From: Pseudomonadota bacterium | GTDB lineage: Bacteria; Pseudomonadota; Gammaproteobacteria; Xanthomonadales; Marinicellaceae | Direction of reading: 5' to 3' | DNA length: 8,345 nucleotides | NCBI GenBank assembly: GCA_008501575.1 | Contig: QQUO01000249.1 | Span: 1 to 8,345 of the forward strand | Shown here: piece after piece, positions 6,864 through 8,345 of the stretch | Layout: each line of letters opens with the position of its first letter | Position numbering within the stretch: position 1 is the stretch's first letter | Made by a program: the position numbers and the translations under genes | Notes under the pieces: model-generated | Seen by the model: only the letters and a program-made list of their open reading frames with translations | Told to the model about the DNA's origin: nothing | Databases searched by the model: none

Positions 6864-7649
6864 TTACAGTTCAGCCAGAAAAGCAATAAACGCAGTCACT
6901 TTGGTGTTAAGTTCTTCGTCAGAATCAACCCGATGTTGCTCACTATAAATCACCAGCGCGGTACGGGCATCGACCAGTTGTAGTGTTACCTCATTATTCT
7001 CGACACGGCTTTCAATAAACCAGCGAACACCAAACTCATGGCTGAAATAAGGATACGGATTGCCTTGATGCTTGTTAAAGGCATGCGCTGATAAATAATT
7101 CAATCCCTTCGTTGCTAACACCGCTTGTTTTAAAAGCGCATCAACGGCCACATGCGTTATCGTCATCTCCGTGGGCAAAATCACCAAAGCCACCGGCTCT
7201 GATTTAAGCTGCCAATTTAAAAAACCGTAAAGCAACGCCACCGCCAAAACAAACAAACCGCCATAGCGCAATAGCGCCTGACCTATTTTTTTCTTTGGTG
7301 TACTTTGGTCTAAAATCTTTTCTGCTGAAATCTGTTTTACCGGTGGTTGCCAGCTGTAACCGACTTTCGGCCGGGTTTTAATTAATATGGTTTCCGACGA
7401 CAGTGGTTTTAACTGCGCCCGTAAATCAGCAATGGCCCGGGTTAAAGCATCATCACTAATCACCTGATTCGGCCAGACCTGCTCAAATAAGTGCTGTCGC
7501 GTCACCGTTTCACCGGCCTGTTTGATGAGTACCACCAAGACCCGCATATTCACCGGGCTCAGGCGAATAGTTTGCTTGCCCTGACGGACCTCTCCTGAAT
7601 TCGGACAAATCAATAAATCGGCAGATAGGTACTGAACTGGTTTATTCAT
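6864..7649 (-). CDS. ToxR/CadC-like membrane-bound winged-helix transcriptional regulator
   Basis: This 261-aa protein carries an OmpR/PhoB-type winged helix-turn-helix at about residues 10-101. The block LSPVNMRVLVVLIKQAGETV (30-49), the recognition-helix region DDALTRAIADLRAQL (66-80) and the wing RPKVGYSW (93-100) are clear. A linker rich in Lys and Gln precedes one membrane span (about 130-145). The C-terminal part (about 150-261) is predicted to be periplasmic. GVRWFIESRVENNEVTLQLV (207-226) followed by DARTALVIYSEQHRVD resembles the compact TolB-N/FlgO-like domain found behind such winged helices; there are no TPR repeats. Such regulators bind DNA while anchored in the membrane and sense envelope or external signals; the signal here is unknown. 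There is no receiver domain. Only a weak GAG precedes ATG 7649. It is divergent from an unknown membrane-anchored protein, its likely target. Confidence 0.85.
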   Translation of the reverse strand: MNKPVQYLSADLLICPNSGEVRQGKQTIRLSPVNMRVLVVLIKQAGETVTRQHLFEQVWPNQVISDDALTRAIADLRAQLKPLSSETILIKTRPKVGYSWQPPVKQISAEKILDQSTPKKKIGQALLRYGGLFVLAVALLYGFLNWQLKSEPVALVILPTEMTITHVAVDALLKQAVLATKGLNYLSAHAFNKHQGNPYPYFSHEFGVRWFIESRVENNEVTLQLVDARTALVIYSEQHRVDSDEELNTKVTAFIAFLAEL

Positions 7650-7690
7650 AACGCTCAGTTTAGCATTTTATTTTATTCATTTAACATGCC

Positions 7691-7723
7691 CTCAGACATT
7701 GCTCATACTTTACTCAGGCAGTT
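7691..7723. promoter_or_regulatory. Three direct repeats at 11-bp spacing, probable winged-helix operator
   Basis: CTCAGAC (7691-7697), CTCATAC (7702-7708) and CTCAGGC (7713-7719) share the pattern CTCAnRC and start exactly 11 bp apart, each followed by a 4-bp AT-rich spacer. This 7+4 layout is the classic one for OmpR/PhoB-type winged-helix proteins bound head to tail. The array sits between the membrane regulator gene and the divergent unknown gene, so autoregulation and control of the neighbour are both plausible. Confidence 0.5.
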
Positions 7724-7728
7724 ATGAT
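7723..7728 (+). promoter_or_regulatory. Possible -10 element for the unknown membrane-anchored gene
   Basis: TATGAT matches the sigma70 -10 consensus at 5 of 6 positions, 45 bp upstream of ATG 7773. The -35 is poor (TTGCTC at 7699-7704, 18-bp spacer) and lies within the 11-bp repeat array, as expected for an activator-dependent promoter. CATAAT at 7739-7744 is an alternative -10. Confidence 0.35.
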
Positions 7729-7772
7729 ATCCACCATGCATAATAAAAAAATCTAAATAAATTGAGTACACC

Positions 7773-8345
7773 ATGATAAAAATACTAAAAGCCCTACTTA
7801 TCCTGATTGGCATGATGGCCATGCTGTTTGTCCTCGCCGTCATTGTTAACCTCTCCGTATTCGACGAAGAACTCTTACCTGAAGTCCAGGCGATTAAAGA
7901 TATTCAAGCCAAACCCTATCAAGCCGATAATGCCTATCCGGCGCTGATTGCCATGAGTTATTATCCGGATGAACCCTATCAATCAGCCACTAAAAAAATT
8001 CGAGAGCGATTAAATCAAAATATCTCAACAAATGGTCAAGATTTTCTCACCACTCATGATCAAGAGTCCCTTAAATCGCTTGAAGTTGATGACTCACAGT
8101 TAACTGACATTTCCCGTTGCAATACGCGTAAAGAGAAAAACTGTATTAAAAAATATCTCAGCAAATTAGATGCCCAAACCAGCTTTAATCAAGACACACA
8201 AACACTTGTTAATCGATATGAGCAACTCATAGACTATTCACATTTTTCTGAAGCCACCCAAATGGAATTTGACACCCTATTACCACCATTAAGCACACCA
8301 TTGCGTACACAAAGGGTGTTTTTATTAACTCAATGGCTTAAGAAT
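7773..8345 (+). CDS. Membrane-anchored protein of unknown function, N-terminal part
   Basis: The frame is open from ATG 7773 to the window edge, giving 191 residues; the C-terminus is missing. A hydrophobic segment at about residues 5-28 (KALLILIGMMAMLFVLAVIV) is a signal anchor or uncleaved signal peptide. The rest is hydrophilic and helical, probably periplasmic. Visible marks are NAYPALIAMSYYPDEPY (53-69), two cysteines in SRCNTRKEKNC (Cys116, Cys124) that could form a disulfide, and LVNRYEQLIDYSHFSE (145-160). I have a vague impression of uncharacterised proteobacterial envelope proteins with a similar NAYxAL segment, cysteine pair and RYxxL segment, but cannot name a family. A GAG at 7764-7766 precedes the ATG by 6 nt. 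It is divergent from the ToxR/CadC-like regulator, with a repeat array between them. Confidence 0.75.
   Translation, partial: MIKILKALLILIGMMAMLFVLAVIVNLSVFDEELLPEVQAIKDIQAKPYQADNAYPALIAMSYYPDEPYQSATKKIRERLNQNISTNGQDFLTTHDQESLKSLEVDDSQLTDISRCNTRKEKNCIKKYLSKLDAQTSFNQDTQTLVNRYEQLIDYSHFSEATQMEFDTLLPPLSTPLRTQRVFLLTQWLKN

Overview
The window looks like ordinary chromosome of a moderately AT-rich gammaproteobacterium. The closest resemblances I recognise are gammaproteobacterial: an E. coli-type Tpx, a YafV-type omega-amidase, a CadC/ToxR-like membrane regulator and a large REP-associated tyrosine transposase. I cannot name the genus from sequence alone; a marine lineage such as Marinicella is only a guess. 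No tRNA, rRNA, CRISPR array or prophage module is visible.

Left part (1-3130). A transposase of the Y1/RAYT family runs off the left edge on the minus strand. Next is a patatin-like phospholipase (minus), which is divergent from a YafV/Nit2-type omega-amidase (plus). Their roughly 90-bp spacer holds two back-to-back sigma70-like promoters that give almost leaderless transcripts. The thiol peroxidase gene tpx follows with its own ribosome binding site and a strong intrinsic terminator.

Middle part (3131-5420). A 260-bp AT-rich spacer with several small inverted repeats precedes a two-gene set of unknown multi-pass membrane proteins (89 and 210 aa). These converge on a minus-strand gene for an exported Sel1/TPR-repeat protein, with only 15 bp between the stop codons.

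Right part (5421-8345). Divergent from the Sel1-repeat gene is a 357-aa protein of the bacterial aeRF1-like (baeRF) group, probably a Balon-type ribosome hibernation factor. It ends in an excellent hairpin terminator. It converges on a ToxR/CadC-like winged-helix regulator with one membrane span and a small TolB/FlgO-like periplasmic domain. Divergent from the regulator, a membrane-anchored protein of unknown function runs off the right edge. The 123-bp region between these two contains three direct repeats, CTCAnRC, spaced exactly 11 bp apart, the arrangement expected for an OmpR/PhoB-type winged-helix operator.

The genes read as independent housekeeping, stress and envelope units rather than one pathway. 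The items most worth follow-up are the Balon-like factor, the 11-bp repeat operator with the orphan regulator/target pair, and the unknown membrane-protein pair.
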